Part shown: positions 1-7,690 of the stretch, piece after piece
Layout of the letters: each line of letters starts with the position of its first letter
How positions within the stretch are numbered: position 1 is the stretch's first letter
Origin: an uncultured Burkholderiales bacterium
Lineage (GTDB): Bacteria > Pseudomonadota > Gammaproteobacteria > Burkholderiales > Burkholderiaceae_C
Reading direction: 5' to 3'
Assembly: GCA_937927685.1 (NCBI GenBank)
Contig: CALBSC010000039.1
Coordinates: forward strand, 1-30,363
DNA: 30,363 nucleotides
Program-made: the position numbers and the translations under genes
Notes under the pieces: generated by a model
Database searches by the model: none
What the model saw: only the letters and a program-made list of their open reading frames with translations
Told to the model about the DNA's origin: nothing

Positions 1-124
1 CCTCGCCCTCGCCCAGGCGCATGATGGTGCCCTTGCCGAACTGCTTTTCGATCTGGGCCAGCGCGGCCTGCAGGGCCTTGCTTTTTTCGCTGTTGGCGGC
101 GGCGCCTTTGACGGGTGCGTCCAT
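1..124 (-). CDS. recA: RecA recombinase, N-terminal fragment (runs off the window)
   Basis: The reverse strand from the ATG at 124 reads MDAPVKGAAANSEKSKAL and continues into LAQIEKQFGKGTIMRLGEGE, the conserved N-terminal helix and start of the core of RecA. Only about 41 codons are inside the window; the ATPase core lies off the left edge. RecA forms the nucleoprotein filament for homologous recombination and is the co-protease that triggers LexA self-cleavage. The start is supported by an AAGGA Shine-Dalgarno sequence shortly upstream and by the LexA box at 177-192. It is transcribed divergently from the MarR-type gene to its right. Identification is secure although the gene is truncated by the window edge. 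Confidence 0.95.
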   Translation of the reverse strand, partial: MDAPVKGAAANSEKSKALQAALAQIEKQFGKGTIMRLGEGE

Positions 125-176
125 GAGAAGTCCTTTTGATTCAACGGGTTGAGGGAGGATCCGGGTGCGTCAGATA

Positions 177-192
177 CTGTTTTGATCAACAG
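177..192 (-). promoter_or_regulatory. LexA (SOS) box of recA
   Basis: CTGTTTTGATCAACAG is an exact CTGT-N8-ACAG match to the proteobacterial LexA operator and has TA in front of the left half. It lies 52 bp upstream of the recA start codon, as expected for SOS control of recA. The same site is in the upstream region of the divergent MarR-type gene, so LexA might also affect that gene; this is inference. Confidence 0.9.
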
Positions 193-274
193 CCTGGATG
201 CTTGACCAGTACTGTAACGGAGGGATAGGGGTCCGCAAATACTTTTTTTGGTCAGTTTGCCTTACCATTTGTGC

Positions 275-766
275 ATGCGTCACACACCTCCTCCCTTGGT
301 GGCCTGGGATGGCCGACAGGCCCACCTGGGCCGATTGATGGGCGTGGCTTTGCGCCGCTTCGATGAGCGCGTGCTGACCCTGATGGCACGGCACGTGGAG
401 GTGCCGCTGGCACTGTCCAACCTAGCAGCCCGCGCGCAGGTGAGCGCTGCGCACATTCACATCACCCGGCACCTGCCGCTGGACGGCGCGCGGCTGAGCG
501 ACCTGGCGCGCAGTGCAGGCATGAGCAAGCAGGCGATGGGTGACCTGGTGGACCAGTGTGAGGCGTGGGGCTTGGTCAACCGGGCCCCGGATGCGCGTGA
601 TGCGCGCGCGCGCCGCATCGAGTTCACCGAGACAGGTCGCGCTTGGGTGCGCGCATTTCAGATGGCCGTGGGGCAGGCCCAGCGCGAATTCGAGCAGGAG
701 GTGGGCACCGACGTGGCGGCGGTGATCTGGCTGGGCCTGGAGGCGTATGCGGGCGACTATCGGTGA
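275..766 (+). CDS. MarR-family winged-helix transcriptional regulator
   Basis: A 163-residue protein from the ATG at 275; an in-frame TTG at 248 is possible but less likely. The central part shows the MarR pattern: a helix with LPLDGARLSDLARSAGMSKQ (HTH), a recognition helix with AMGDLVDQCEAWGLVNR, then a wing with RAPDARDARARRIEFTETG, flanked by helices for dimerisation. Such proteins are usually small-molecule-responsive local repressors. The ligand and targets cannot be read from the sequence. It is divergent from recA, and a TTGACC -35-like element at 202-207 could serve it. The next genes on the same strand are a two-component pair 67 bp downstream with their own -10-like element, so it may be monocistronic. 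Confidence 0.85.
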   Translation: MRHTPPPLVAWDGRQAHLGRLMGVALRRFDERVLTLMARHVEVPLALSNLAARAQVSAAHIHITRHLPLDGARLSDLARSAGMSKQAMGDLVDQCEAWGLVNRAPDARDARARRIEFTETGRAWVRAFQMAVGQAQREFEQEVGTDVAAVIWLGLEAYAGDYR

Positions 767-799
767 AGTCTCGGGTGTCATACCCGGAGGCTGGATGCC

Positions 800-829
800 T
801 AGAATGCACATCAAAGCACACTCAGGAGA
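800..829 (+). promoter_or_regulatory. Candidate -10 element and ribosome binding site for the response regulator
   Basis: TAGAAT at 800-805 matches five of six bases of TATAAT, and AGGAGA at 824-829 is a strong Shine-Dalgarno sequence 4 nt before the ATG at 834. No convincing -35 is visible at the right spacing, so the promoter is tentative. The ribosome binding site fixes the start codon. Confidence 0.45.
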
Positions 830-833
830 CACC

Positions 834-1508
834 ATGCGGATCCTCATCGCCGAAGACGACCAGGTACTGGCCGATGGCCTGCTGCGCAGTCTGCGAGCGT
901 CGGGGGCGGCGGTGGACCATGTCGCAAGCGGCACCGAGGCCGACGCGGCCCTGATGACCACCGATGAATTCGATCTGCTGATCCTGGATCTGGGCTTGCC
1001 CAAGATGCATGGCCTGGAAGTGCTCAAGCGCATGCGCGCACGGGGCAGCGCCGTCCCCGTCATCATCCTCACCGCCGCAGACAGCGTGGAGGAACGGGTC
1101 AAGGGCCTGGACTATGGCGCGGACGATTACATGGCCAAGCCCTTTTCCTTGCAGGAACTCGAGGCGCGCGTGCGTGCACTCACGCGCCGTGGCATGGGCG
1201 GCACCACCTCGGCGATCAAGCATGGACCGCTGGTCTACGACCAGGCCGGGCGGGTGGCGACCATCGACGGCAAGATGGTCGAGCTCTCCGCGCGTGAACT
1301 CGGTTTGCTGGAAGTGCTGCTGCAGCGCGCAGGCCGTTTGGTGAGCAAGGACCAGCTGGTCGAGCGCTTGTGCGAATGGGGTGAAGAGGTGAGCAACAAC
1401 GCCATCGAGGTGTATATCCACCGCTTGCGCAAGAAGATCGAGAAAGGCCCCATCCGCATCGCGACAGTGCGTGGGCTGGGCTATTGCCTCGAAAAAATTC
1501 CCGGATGA
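834..1508 (+). CDS. OmpR/PhoB-family response regulator (TctD/QseB-like)
   Basis: A 224-residue two-domain response regulator. The receiver has the acidic pocket EDD at 7-9, phospho-acceptor Asp52 (LILDLGLP), Thr80 and Lys102 (AKPFS). The C-terminal half (about 125-224) is a winged-helix DNA-binding domain of OmpR type, with the recognition helix in NAIEVYIHRLRKKIE and the final wing RIATVRGLGYCLE. A longer in-frame start at 747 exists, but the ATG at 834 sits behind a clear AGGAGA. The histidine kinase gene starts one base after this stop, so the two are cotranscribed partners. Its resemblance to TctD suggests control of carboxylate uptake, but no tctCBA transporter is in view, so the target is unknown. 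Confidence 0.92.
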   Translation: MRILIAEDDQVLADGLLRSLRASGAAVDHVASGTEADAALMTTDEFDLLILDLGLPKMHGLEVLKRMRARGSAVPVIILTAADSVEERVKGLDYGADDYMAKPFSLQELEARVRALTRRGMGGTTSAIKHGPLVYDQAGRVATIDGKMVELSARELGLLEVLLQRAGRLVSKDQLVERLCEWGEEVSNNAIEVYIHRLRKKIEKGPIRIATVRGLGYCLEKIPG

Positions 1509-1509
1509 A

Positions 1510-2973
1510 GTGAAAATTTTTCAGCGCGAACAGCGCTCCCTGTTTGGTGAGATCCTGGACTGGATGCTCACGCCCTTGTTGCTGTTGTGGCCGATCAGCC
1601 TGGCCTTGACCTGGCTGGTGGCCCAGGGCATTGCAGGGCGCCCGTTTGACCGTGGGCTGGAGTACAACGTGCAGGTGCTGGCGCAACTCGTGCGCTACAA
1701 CGGCCAGCAGGTGCAGTTCAACCTGCCCCAGCCTGCGCGTGAAATCCTGCGTGCCGATGACGCCGACCTGATTTACTACCAGGTGCTGGGCCCGGGCGGG
1801 GACTTCATCAGCGGGGAGCGCGATTTCCCCTTGCCCCCGGAGGAGGAAAAACCGCTCACGGGCGAAGTGCGGCTGCGCGACGACGCGATGCGCGGTGCGA
1901 ATGTGCGCGTGGCCTATGTCTGGGTGCGGGTGGACTTGCCTGAGGCGCGCTACGTGCTGGTGCAAGTGGCCGAGACGCTGGAGAAGCGCTCGGTGCTGGC
2001 GACCGAGATCATCAAGGGGGTGATGCTGCCGCAGTTTGTGATCCTGCCGCTGGCGGTGCTGCTGGTGTGGCTGGCGCTGGCGCGTGGCATACAGCCACTC
2101 AACCAGCTCGAAGAGCGTATTCGCCAGCGCAAGCCCGATGACCTGAGCCCGCTGGATGACCGTGTGGTGCCGCTGGAAGTGGCGCCGCTGGTGTCGTCCA
2201 TCAACGACTTGCTGATGCGACTGACAGATTCGATTGCCACACAAAAGCGTTTTCTCGCCGATGCCGCGCACCAACTCAAGACGCCACTGGCCGGTTTGCG
2301 CATGCAGGCCGACCTGGCCCAGCGGGAGGGCGCCAGTGCGCAGGAACTCAAGCAGTCGCTGCAACACATCGGACGCGCCAGCATGCGCGCCACGCACACG
2401 GTCAACCAGTTGCTGTCCCTGGCGCGCGCCGAAAGCGGCGGCGCCAACGTGGCCCGTCAGCCCTGCAACCTGGTGACGCTGGTGACCGAGGTCATCCAGG
2501 ATTCCTTGCCCCGGGCACTGGACCGGCACATCGACCTCGGGTACGACGGCGTAGGCCCGGACAAGCCGGGTGTGTGGGTGTCTGGCAACCCGACCCTGCT
2601 CAAGGAACTGATCCGCAACCTGATTGACAACGCCATCAACTACTCGCCGTCCAGCGTGGAGCATCCGGGTGTGGTGACTGCGCGCGTGCTGGCGGACCAG
2701 TTCAGCCGTGTGGCGGTGCTCCAGGTGGAAGACACCGGTCCGGGCATTGCGCGGGCCGAGCGCGAACTGGTGTTCCAGCCTTTTTACCGGGCCTTGGGCT
2801 CGGACACCGACGGGTCAGGGCTGGGCTTGCCGATCGTGATGGAGATTGCCAACCGGCACGAAGCCACGGTCACGGTCGACGACGCGCACCATGGGCGGCA
2901 ACCACCGGGCGCGTGCTTCACGGTGCGCTTTACCCGAACCCTGTCCGGGCATGAGCTCGCTTCGGTTGCTTAG
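1510..2973 (+). CDS. Sensor histidine kinase (TctE-like)
   Basis: A 487-residue membrane kinase starting at a GTG (VKIFQREQRSLFGEI) one base after the response-regulator stop. The first transmembrane helix is at about 20-40 and is followed by a periplasmic sensor region resembling the N-terminal domain of TctE kinases. A second helix lies at about 175-195 (VILPLAVLLVWLAL). HAMP-like and DHp regions follow, with the phospho-acceptor His254 in AHQLKTPLAG. The ATPase has the N box (NLIDNAINYSP), G1 box (DTGPGIA), F region (FQPFYR) and G2 box (GSGLGLPIV). The stop overlaps the stop of the convergent glutathione transferase by 4 bp. TctE proteins sense citrate and related tricarboxylates; the ligand here is inferred from homology only. 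Confidence 0.9.
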   Translation: MKIFQREQRSLFGEILDWMLTPLLLLWPISLALTWLVAQGIAGRPFDRGLEYNVQVLAQLVRYNGQQVQFNLPQPAREILRADDADLIYYQVLGPGGDFISGERDFPLPPEEEKPLTGEVRLRDDAMRGANVRVAYVWVRVDLPEARYVLVQVAETLEKRSVLATEIIKGVMLPQFVILPLAVLLVWLALARGIQPLNQLEERIRQRKPDDLSPLDDRVVPLEVAPLVSSINDLLMRLTDSIATQKRFLADAAHQLKTPLAGLRMQADLAQREGASAQELKQSLQHIGRASMRATHTVNQLLSLARAESGGANVARQPCNLVTLVTEVIQDSLPRALDRHIDLGYDGVGPDKPGVWVSGNPTLLKELIRNLIDNAINYSPSSVEHPGVVTARVLADQFSRVAVLQVEDTGPGIARAERELVFQPFYRALGSDTDGSGLGLPIVMEIANRHEATVTVDDAHHGRQPPGACFTVRFTRTLSGHELASVA

Positions 2974-3626
2974 CCCTTGAACAGGTTCAGCAACAGCCGT
3001 TCGCGCTCCATCACCGTTTTGACCGCCGCATGCTCGGCCACCTTCTGCACATGGCCCCACAGCACGGGCAGGTCGGCCGGGTTGATGCCAGCCATCGAAC
3101 CCCAGCGCAGCAGCGTGAGCGCGTAGGCATCCAGGGGGCCCAGGCTCGAGCCGCTCAGCCAGGCCTGCCCGGCTTGCGCCGCCTGTTGCACCAGCTGCTG
3201 CAACTCCTCCATCAGCGAGCGGTATTGCACGGCCGCATAGGATTTGAGAACGGCTTGCGCTTCGGCCTGGTCGGTGAATTTGTTGGGCATGAAGTAATGC
3301 GTGAACGTCGGGTGCACCGTGTTGTTCATCCAGGCCAGTGTTTCCAGGGCCTTGGCACGCGCCAGCGGTTGCGTGGGCAGGAACTGCGCGTTCGGAAACA
3401 GTGCATCCAGGTGCAGGCAGATGGCGACGATCTGGGTGATCACGGTGCCGTTGTCCACCAGCACGGGCACCTGGCCGCGCGGGTTGATGGTGAGGTACGC
3501 GCTTTCGCGCTGTTCGCCCTTGTGCAACTTGAGCAGGGTGGGCTCGAACGCGGCGCCACTGGCTTGCAGCAACACATGGGGAACGAAAGAACAGGCACCG
3601 GGTGCGAAGTAAAGCGTGAGGCTCAT
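2970..3626 (-). CDS. Glutathione S-transferase family protein
   Basis: 218 residues from the ATG at 3626, preceded by GGAGA; the upstream TTG at 3638 is less likely. The N-terminal thioredoxin-like domain begins SLTLYFAPGACSFVPHVLL. This is the bacterial beta-class pattern in which the residues after FAPGACS contact glutathione. The cis-proline segment RGQVPVLVDNGTVITQ supplies further glutathione contacts. From about residue 85 onward is the all-helical C-terminal domain. Enzymes of this class conjugate or reduce electrophiles with glutathione in the cytoplasm; the substrate is not predictable. It is convergent with the kinase gene (4-bp overlap of stops) and lies 63 bp upstream of nothing obviously related, with fbpC stopping at 3690 on the same strand. 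Confidence 0.9.
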   Translation of the reverse strand: MSLTLYFAPGACSFVPHVLLQASGAAFEPTLLKLHKGEQRESAYLTINPRGQVPVLVDNGTVITQIVAICLHLDALFPNAQFLPTQPLARAKALETLAWMNNTVHPTFTHYFMPNKFTDQAEAQAVLKSYAAVQYRSLMEELQQLVQQAAQAGQAWLSGSSLGPLDAYALTLLRWGSMAGINPADLPVLWGHVQKVAEHAAVKTVMERERLLLNLFKG

Positions 3627-3689
3627 GCGGGTCTCCAAGTCTGGGGTGAAAGGGTCAATGGGGGGTGAGTGCGACGGGGCTGCTGCGTG

Positions 3690-4772
3690 TCATGGGGCCG
3701 TATGGCGATCCTCGCGCTTGAACGTCACCACGTGGTCCACCTGGGCGCGAATCCCGATCCATTCGCCCACGGTGTGGTCGTGGTGGCTGGGCACCAGGGC
3801 CAACACGGTTTCTCCCGAGGCCAGTCGCAGCGTGTACAGGAACTCCGAGCCCCGGAAGGACTTGCGCAGAATCTCGGCTTTGACCGGCGCGTCATCGTCG
3901 TGCACGATGTCATCGGCCCGCAGCAGCACATCGCACTGACCGGCCGCAAAGGCGCCGGGCATCGGGCATTCCGCCACATCCGTCAGGTTTCCCAGGGGCG
4001 TTTGCACCACCACCTGGGTACCCTCCATGCGCAGCGTGGCAGGGGTGAACACACCATGACCGATGAATTCCGCCACCAGGCGGGACGCCGGTCGGTGATA
4101 CAGCGAGTAGGCGTCGTCCCACTGGTGCAAGCCCCCTTGCGCCATCACGCCGATGACGTCACCGATGGCGAAGGCCTCGAGCTGATCGTGCGTGACAAAG
4201 AGGGCGGTGGTTTGCGCCTCTTTGAGGATTTGGCGCACCTCCTGTGCCAGGCGCTCGCGCAAATCCACGTCCAGGTTGGAGAAGGGTTCATCGAGCAAGA
4301 GCAATTGGGGTTGCGGTGCCAGGGCCCGTGCCAGGGCCACCCGCTGCTGTTGCCCGCCCGACAGCTCATGGGGACGACGGCGCGCACTGCCGGTCAAGCC
4401 CACCAGGCGCAACACAGCCTGCACGCGTTGTTCGCGAGCATCGCGTTTCCAGTGGGCCAGCCCAAACCCGATGTTCTCGCCCACGTCCAGGTGGGGAAAG
4501 AGGGCGTAATCCTGAAACACCATGCCGATGCGGCGATCTTCGGCGGGTACGTGGCTCGCTCGCTCGCTCACCACCTGCCCATTGAGCCGGATGCGGCCAC
4601 CGGTCACGGGCTCCAGACCGGCCACTGCCCGCAGCAAGGTTGTCTTGCCGCATCCGGAGGGCCCGATGAGCACGCCCATCTCGCCAGCCCGCAGCCCCAG
4701 GGTCACCTCATCGACCGCGGGCCGGGGTTGGCCGGGATACTGGACCTGCAACTGCGAGACATCAAGAAACAT
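3690..4772 (-). CDS. fbpC: Iron(III) ABC transporter ATP-binding protein FbpC
   Basis: A 360-residue ATPase with all ABC motifs: Walker A GPSGCGKTT (37-45), Q-loop Gln87 in VFQDYALFP, signature LSGGQQQR (137-144), Walker B LLLLDEP (157-163) and switch His195 (VTHDQ). After about residue 235 comes the C-terminal TOBE-like regulatory domain found in FbpC/PotA-type importers. It powers uptake of ferric iron through the permease FbpB from the periplasmic carrier FbpA, both encoded immediately to the right on the opposite strand. The divergent arrangement is unusual because fbpABC is often a single operon. The 117-bp gap to fbpB holds a striking inverted repeat that begins 7 bp upstream of this start. 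Confidence 0.92.
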   Translation of the reverse strand: MFLDVSQLQVQYPGQPRPAVDEVTLGLRAGEMGVLIGPSGCGKTTLLRAVAGLEPVTGGRIRLNGQVVSERASHVPAEDRRIGMVFQDYALFPHLDVGENIGFGLAHWKRDAREQRVQAVLRLVGLTGSARRRPHELSGGQQQRVALARALAPQPQLLLLDEPFSNLDVDLRERLAQEVRQILKEAQTTALFVTHDQLEAFAIGDVIGVMAQGGLHQWDDAYSLYHRPASRLVAEFIGHGVFTPATLRMEGTQVVVQTPLGNLTDVAECPMPGAFAAGQCDVLLRADDIVHDDDAPVKAEILRKSFRGSEFLYTLRLASGETVLALVPSHHDHTVGEWIGIRAQVDHVVTFKREDRHTAP

Positions 4773-4778
4773 GTCCAG

Positions 4779-4819
4779 GATTGTAGATAGCCGCGCATCG
4801 TCAGAGGCTACCTACAATC
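4779..4819. repeat. Imperfect 14-bp inverted repeat between divergent fbpC and fbpB
   Basis: The left arm GATTGTAGATAGCC (4779-4792) and right arm GGCTACCTACAATC (4806-4819) pair at 13 of 14 positions around a 13-nt spacer. Each arm contains an outward-reading TACAAT, a good -10-like hexamer: 4813-4818 on plus, 4785-4780 on minus. The minus-strand hexamer would put transcription start almost on the fbpC ATG. Matching -35 boxes are not clear. It is most plausibly an operator or paired promoter element; it does not resemble a Fur box. Confidence 0.75.
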
Positions 4820-4889
4820 GAAGCCCGTCAAACGCAGGCTTGATTCCCGGCCTGCTTGGACGCGAAACCTATCGTCTACATCGGTCCGG

Positions 4890-6530
4890 ATGCGTTTGTC
4901 ACGACTCTTTCTCTTGTTGGTGCTGGCCGGTTTGCTGCTGCCGGTGCTGATGGTGCTCGGCGCCTGGTGGCAGGCGGATGCGCGCTCCATCGAGGTCCTG
5001 CAGGGCATGGCGCAGACCGTCTTGCCAGACTACGCAGTCAGCAGCCTGCTCCTGTGCACCTGGGTTCTGGTGGGCGTGGTCAGCCTGGGCACGGCGTCGG
5101 CGGTGGCCGTGACGTTGTTCGAATTTCGTGGTCGCCGCGTGCTGGAGTGGGCCTTGTTGTTGCCCCTGGCCATGCCCGCCTATGTGGTGGCTTACGCCTA
5201 CACCGACTTTCTTCAGTTCAGCGGCCCCGCACAAACCTGGTTGCGTCAGGGGTGGGGCTTGCAAGGGCGTGTGTTGCCGGAAATTCGCAGCCTGTGGGGG
5301 GCTGCCTGTGTGCTGGCACTGACGCTCTATCCCTATGTCTACTTGCTGGCCCGTGCCGCCCTCACAGAACGGGCCACCCACCTGATGGAAGCTGCGCGTC
5401 TGCTCGGCGCGCCCCTGTCACGCCGCATCCGGGAGGTGGCCTTGCCCCTGGCCAGGCCCGCCATTGCAGCGGGTGCGGCCCTGGCCATGATGGAAACGCT
5501 GGCCGACTATGGGGTGTCGAGCTACTTTGGCATTCAAACCTTCACGACCGGCATTTACAAGGCCTGGCTGGTGATGGAGGACCGCATGGCCGCCGCCCAG
5601 TTGTCTACCCTGCTGCTGGGGGTGGTGCTGGTCGTGCTGGGGGTCGAGCGCCATGCCCAGTCACGGTTGCGCTTTGCCGCCAGCCGCGCCGCCGAGCGTT
5701 CGCGGGAGGCCCAGCCCGTGCGTCTGCAGGGGGGCGGGCAGTTGCTGGCGCAAGGGGTGTGCCTGATGCCGGTGCTGCTGGGTTTTGTGGTGCCGGTCAT
5801 CTTGCTGTTACAGGCGCTGTGGGCATCAGGCGACGCCATCGACTGGCCCTGGGGACGTTTCCTCGAGTGGACCTGGAACAGTTTCCGCCTGGGGCTGATG
5901 ACGGCGGTGCTGGCCGCGGCCGCCGCCAGTTGGCTGGCCTTCGAGGCCCGGCGCCAGCCTCGGGGCCCCGTGACCTGGGCCGTGCAAGGCGTTGGGCTGG
6001 GCTATGCCGTGCCCGGCGCGGTGATCGTGGTGGGGCTGCTGCTGCCGGTGGGCTGGGTGCAGGGCCGCTGGCCCGACTGGGGCGTGGGCAGCTGGGTGAC
6101 GGCGACCTTGCTGGGTGTGTTGTGGGCCTATCTGGTCCGGTTTGTGGCCGTGGCCCTGCAATCGGTGCAAAGTGGTTACGCCCGCATACCGGCCAGCCTG
6201 GACGAAAGCGCCCGCATGCTGGGCACCTCCTGGCCCCGCTTGTGGCGAGTCGTGCACTGGCCCTTGATGCGGCGTCCGTTGGCCGCCGCCGTGTTGCTGG
6301 TGCTGGTGGATGTCATGAAGGAACTGCCGGCCACCCTGGTTCTGCGCCCCTTCAACACCGACACCCTGGCCGTGATGGCGTATCAACTCGCCCGTGATGA
6401 GCGCCTCGGCGAGGCGGCGCTGCCTTCGTTGGCGCTGGTGCTGGTTGGGCTCCTGCCGGTGATGCTGCTGAGCCGGGCCTTGCGCGGAACCAGCACCGAC
6501 GGACGTTCCGCTCGCCACGAACCCAATTGA
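4890..6530 (+). CDS. fbpB: Iron(III) ABC transporter permease FbpB
   Basis: A 546-residue inner-membrane protein made of two fused permease halves, as in FbpB/SfuB. Each half carries an EAA-type loop that docks on the ATPase: EAARLLGAPLSRR near residue 167 and DESARMLGTSWPRLWR near 438. About twelve hydrophobic segments can be seen, starting with LFLLLVLAGLLLPVLMVL. It moves ferric iron released by FbpA across the inner membrane with energy from FbpC. The stop codon is part of the Fur box at 6528-6542, so the regulatory site for fbpA overlaps the end of this gene. The fbpA start is 72 bp downstream, so fbpA can be read from its own promoter and by read-through. Confidence 0.92.
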   Translation: MRLSRLFLLLVLAGLLLPVLMVLGAWWQADARSIEVLQGMAQTVLPDYAVSSLLLCTWVLVGVVSLGTASAVAVTLFEFRGRRVLEWALLLPLAMPAYVVAYAYTDFLQFSGPAQTWLRQGWGLQGRVLPEIRSLWGAACVLALTLYPYVYLLARAALTERATHLMEAARLLGAPLSRRIREVALPLARPAIAAGAALAMMETLADYGVSSYFGIQTFTTGIYKAWLVMEDRMAAAQLSTLLLGVVLVVLGVERHAQSRLRFAASRAAERSREAQPVRLQGGGQLLAQGVCLMPVLLGFVVPVILLLQALWASGDAIDWPWGRFLEWTWNSFRLGLMTAVLAAAAASWLAFEARRQPRGPVTWAVQGVGLGYAVPGAVIVVGLLLPVGWVQGRWPDWGVGSWVTATLLGVLWAYLVRFVAVALQSVQSGYARIPASLDESARMLGTSWPRLWRVVHWPLMRRPLAAAVLLVLVDVMKELPATLVLRPFNTDTLAVMAYQLARDERLGEAALPSLALVLVGLLPVMLLSRALRGTSTDGRSARHEPN

Positions 6531-6555
6531 GAATAATTCTCATTTGATGTAGGAT
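6527..6555 (+). promoter_or_regulatory. Fur box within the fbpA promoter
   Basis: TGAGAATAATTCTCA (6528-6542) is a perfect 7-1-7 palindrome that differs from the ideal Fur half-site TGATAAT only by one symmetric base. It overlaps a -35-like TTGAGA (6527-6532) and the spacer. A -10-like TAGGAT follows at 6550-6555 with an exact 17-bp spacing. Iron-loaded Fur bound here would block RNA polymerase. The site also includes the TGA stop of fbpB. Confidence 0.9.
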
Positions 6556-6602
6556 GTCGCCTGTCCGGCCCTGAATGCCGATGCAGAACTGAAGCCAACC
6601 CC

Positions 6603-7676
6603 ATGCGACCTCCTCTTTCCATCTTCTCTCCCCTGAGTGACCTGCTGTTGGCCGCGTGCGCCATGGTGCTGTCCCTGCCGGCCCAGGCGCAGTCACCAGA
6701 CAAAGTGCTCAACCTCTACTCCGCCCGGCACTATCCGACGGACGAAGCCTTGTACAGCCAGTTCACCCAGGCCACGGGCATTCGCATCAACCGGGTCGAT
6801 GCCGACGATGCCGGCATTCTGTCGCGCCTCAAGGCCGAGGGGTCTGCCTCACCGGCGGATGTGGTGCTACTGGTGGATGCTGCCCGCCTGTGGCGGGCCG
6901 AGGTCGATGGCCTGTTCCTGCCCGTGAAGTCCAAGGTGCTGGAGACGGCCGTGCCGGCGACGTTGCGGGCCAAGCCGACCGATGAGGGCGGCTCTGCATG
7001 GTTTGGCTTGTCCACGCGTGCACGGGTGATCGTCTATGACCAGCGCCGTTACCCACGCGAAGCCCTCGACACGTATGAGAAGTTGGCCACCCCCCCCTTC
7101 AAGGGGCAGTTGTGCATCCGCTCGGGCTCGCACCCCTACAACCTGAGCCTCTTTGGCGCCATGACCGAGCACCTGGGGCCGGCCCAGACCGAGCGCTGGC
7201 TCAAAGGGCTGGTGGACAACCTGGCCCGCCCGCCGCGGGGCGGGGACACCGACCAGATCAAGGGGGTGGCGTCCGGCGAATGCGCCGTGGCACTGACGAA
7301 CACGTATTACCTGGCGCGCATCATGCGCTCAAGTAAACCGGAGGATCAGGCGCTGATGGCAAACCTCGGGGTGGTATTTCCCAACCAGGCCAGCTGGGGC
7401 ACCCATGTGAACATTGCGGGCGGCGGGGTCGCGCGCCATGCCAAGCACCCGGAGAACGCGGTGAAATTCCTGGAATACCTGGTCAGCCCCGCGGCCCAGC
7501 AACACTTCGCCAACGGCAACAATGAGTGGCCGGTGGTGCCCGGCCTGAAGTTTGACAACCCGGCCCTGCAGGCCATGACCGGCGGTGGCTTCAAGAGCGA
7601 GCTGGTCCCCATCAGCGCGGTGGGCATGAACCAGTTCAAGGTGCAGCAGATGCTCGACCGTGTGGGGATGAAGTAA
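6603..7676 (+). CDS. fbpA: Iron(III) ABC transporter periplasmic substrate-binding protein FbpA
   Basis: 357 residues with a signal peptide: hydrophobic DLLLAACAMVLSL, then PAQA with cleavage expected after Ala29. The mature protein begins with a VLNLYSARHYPTDEAL segment, typical of FbpA/FutA ferric-binding proteins, where the Tyr and His there can contribute to iron. The tandem tyrosines Tyr235-Tyr236 in NTYYLARI are the hallmark ferric ligands of the family. It captures Fe(III) in the periplasm and delivers it to FbpB/FbpC. Expression should be iron-repressed through the Fur box 60 bp upstream. It ends 14 bp from the convergent birA stop. Confidence 0.93.
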   Translation: MRPPLSIFSPLSDLLLAACAMVLSLPAQAQSPDKVLNLYSARHYPTDEALYSQFTQATGIRINRVDADDAGILSRLKAEGSASPADVVLLVDAARLWRAEVDGLFLPVKSKVLETAVPATLRAKPTDEGGSAWFGLSTRARVIVYDQRRYPREALDTYEKLATPPFKGQLCIRSGSHPYNLSLFGAMTEHLGPAQTERWLKGLVDNLARPPRGGDTDQIKGVASGECAVALTNTYYLARIMRSSKPEDQALMANLGVVFPNQASWGTHVNIAGGGVARHAKHPENAVKFLEYLVSPAAQQHFANGNNEWPVVPGLKFDNPALQAMTGGGFKSELVPISAVGMNQFKVQQMLDRVGMK

Positions 7677-7690
7677 GGCCGCGCAAGCGA

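Noticed and set aside
1216..2664. Long minus-strand open frame opposite the histidine kinase
   Set aside because: No domain or start context; the kinase on plus has complete H, N, G1, F and G2 boxes.
3669..4790. Plus-strand open frame opposite fbpC
   Set aside because: Shadow of fbpC, which shows every ABC ATPase motif.
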